A stretch of 64,000 nt of DNA from Telluria beijingensis (GTDB taxonomy: Bacteria; Pseudomonadota; Gammaproteobacteria; Burkholderiales; Burkholderiaceae_D). The stretch covers positions 164,153-228,152 of the forward strand of contig NZ_CP132480.1 in NCBI RefSeq assembly GCF_030770395.1, given 5' to 3'. This document shows, one piece after another, positions 63,706 through 64,000 of this stretch; the first letter of the stretch is position 1; every line of letters starts with the position of its first letter. A program made the translations under genes and the position numbers. The notes beneath the pieces are model-generated. The model saw only the letters and a list, made by a program, of their open reading frames with translations, was not told the DNA's origin and ran no database searches.

Positions 63706-64000
63706 ATGCCGAGGAAAGACGTACCGGGAGTCGGGGAATACGGCGGCCCGGCAGGCGGCTGGGGCGCCTTGCAGGCGGTGGCCAAGGCCTTGCGCAGCGA
63801 GATGTCGGCCACCCGCACGCCGATCATGCTGCAGGTGAACCAGCCGCAGGGCTTCGATTGTCCGGGCTGCGCCTGGCCCGATCCGCGCGAAGGATCGTCG
63901 TTCGAATTCTGCGAAAACGGCGCCAAGGCCGTGGCCTGGGAAGCGACCAGCAAGCGCGTGACGCCCGACTTTTTCGCCCGCCACAGCGTGAGCGAACTGT
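63706..64000 (+). CDS. FdhF/YdeP family molybdopterin oxidoreductase (start, truncated by window edge)
   Basis: The first 98 residues of a long gene. MPRKDVPGVGEYGGPAGGWGALQAVAKAL, NQPQGFDCPGCAWPDP, FEFCENGAKAVAWEATSKRVTPDFFA and RHSVSEL match the FdhF/YdeP-type (TIGR01701) molybdopterin oxidoreductases. The reaction of these proteins is mostly unknown (YdeP is linked to acid resistance in E. coli). An AGGAGGAGAC ribosome site precedes the ATG. The frame is open to the right edge. Confidence 0.9.
   Translation, partial: MPRKDVPGVGEYGGPAGGWGALQAVAKALRSEMSATRTPIMLQVNQPQGFDCPGCAWPDPREGSSFEFCENGAKAVAWEATSKRVTPDFFARHSVSEL

Overview
The window looks like chromosomal DNA of a GC-rich betaproteobacterium of the Oxalobacteraceae, most like Massilia and its relatives. 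That placement rests on recognising protein families and on gene content: a PEP-CTERM protein, a phasin, a DUF4214 surface protein, a pgk-pyk-fba-purCEK run and a Calvin-type class II aldolase. No alignment was run. Coding density is high and there is no rRNA, tRNA, CRISPR, integrase or transposase. Nearly all of it reads as core chromosome with a few accessory genes.

Layout. 1-8.2 kb: a PEP-CTERM protein, then a leftward operon hda - HAD phosphatase - pcnB - folK - DUF486, divergent from purM-cysC, then a secreted S9 peptidase. 8.5-16.5 kb: a sulfotransferase whose stop overlaps the start of a 2384-residue surface protein (DUF4347, fourteen Ig-like domains, DUF4214). 16.5-21.1 kb: a leftward four-gene operon of response regulator, sensor kinase, DUF4212 subunit and sodium:solute symporter, each overlapping the next. 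21.2-26.1 kb: recA with a LexA-box-like site, recX, a stem-loop RNA candidate, a DUF2889 gene and sucCD. 26.1-33 kb: pilA with a clear sigma-54 promoter, a second S9 peptidase, a fasciclin protein, a MerR regulator, a PilZ protein, a VOC protein, a phasin and moaC. 33-37.9 kb: an M48/TPR protease, a YheT hydrolase and azlCD. 37.9-45.8 kb: pgk, pyk, fba, then purC-purE-purK-tsaC. 45.8-53 kb: an SGNH lipoprotein, OmpW, a GGDEF-EAL protein and a DUF5916 outer-membrane protein. 53-64 kb: two small unknowns, DUF2236, an acyl-CoA dehydrogenase, a flavin reductase, msrA, cfa, an unusual hemerythrin-PdxH fusion, tcdA, an FKBP isomerase, a cysteine synthase, a zinc-type ArsR/CDF pair, and the start of an FdhF/YdeP molybdopterin oxidoreductase.

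Most interesting points. (1) The hemerythrin-like domain fused in frame to a complete pyridoxamine-phosphate oxidase. (2) The sulfotransferase translationally coupled to a giant surface protein, with an APS kinase gene (source of PAPS) 2.3 kb upstream: a possible surface-sulfation module. (3) Three REP/BIME-like palindromes, two of which carry a 27-nt hairpin of the same design (12-bp stem, AGT loop). (4) A long structured RNA-like hairpin with a T-tract downstream of recX. (5) A sigma-54 pilA promoter preceded by three phased copies of one operator motif. (6) An ArsR protein with a complete alpha-5 zinc motif and a 12-2-12 operator lying across its own start codon.

How genes connect: purM, purC, purE and purK serve purine synthesis; pgk, pyk and fba serve central carbon metabolism; tsaC and tcdA act on successive steps of the same tRNA modification (t6A, then cyclic t6A); moaC supplies the molybdenum cofactor needed by enzymes such as the FdhF-like protein at the right edge.
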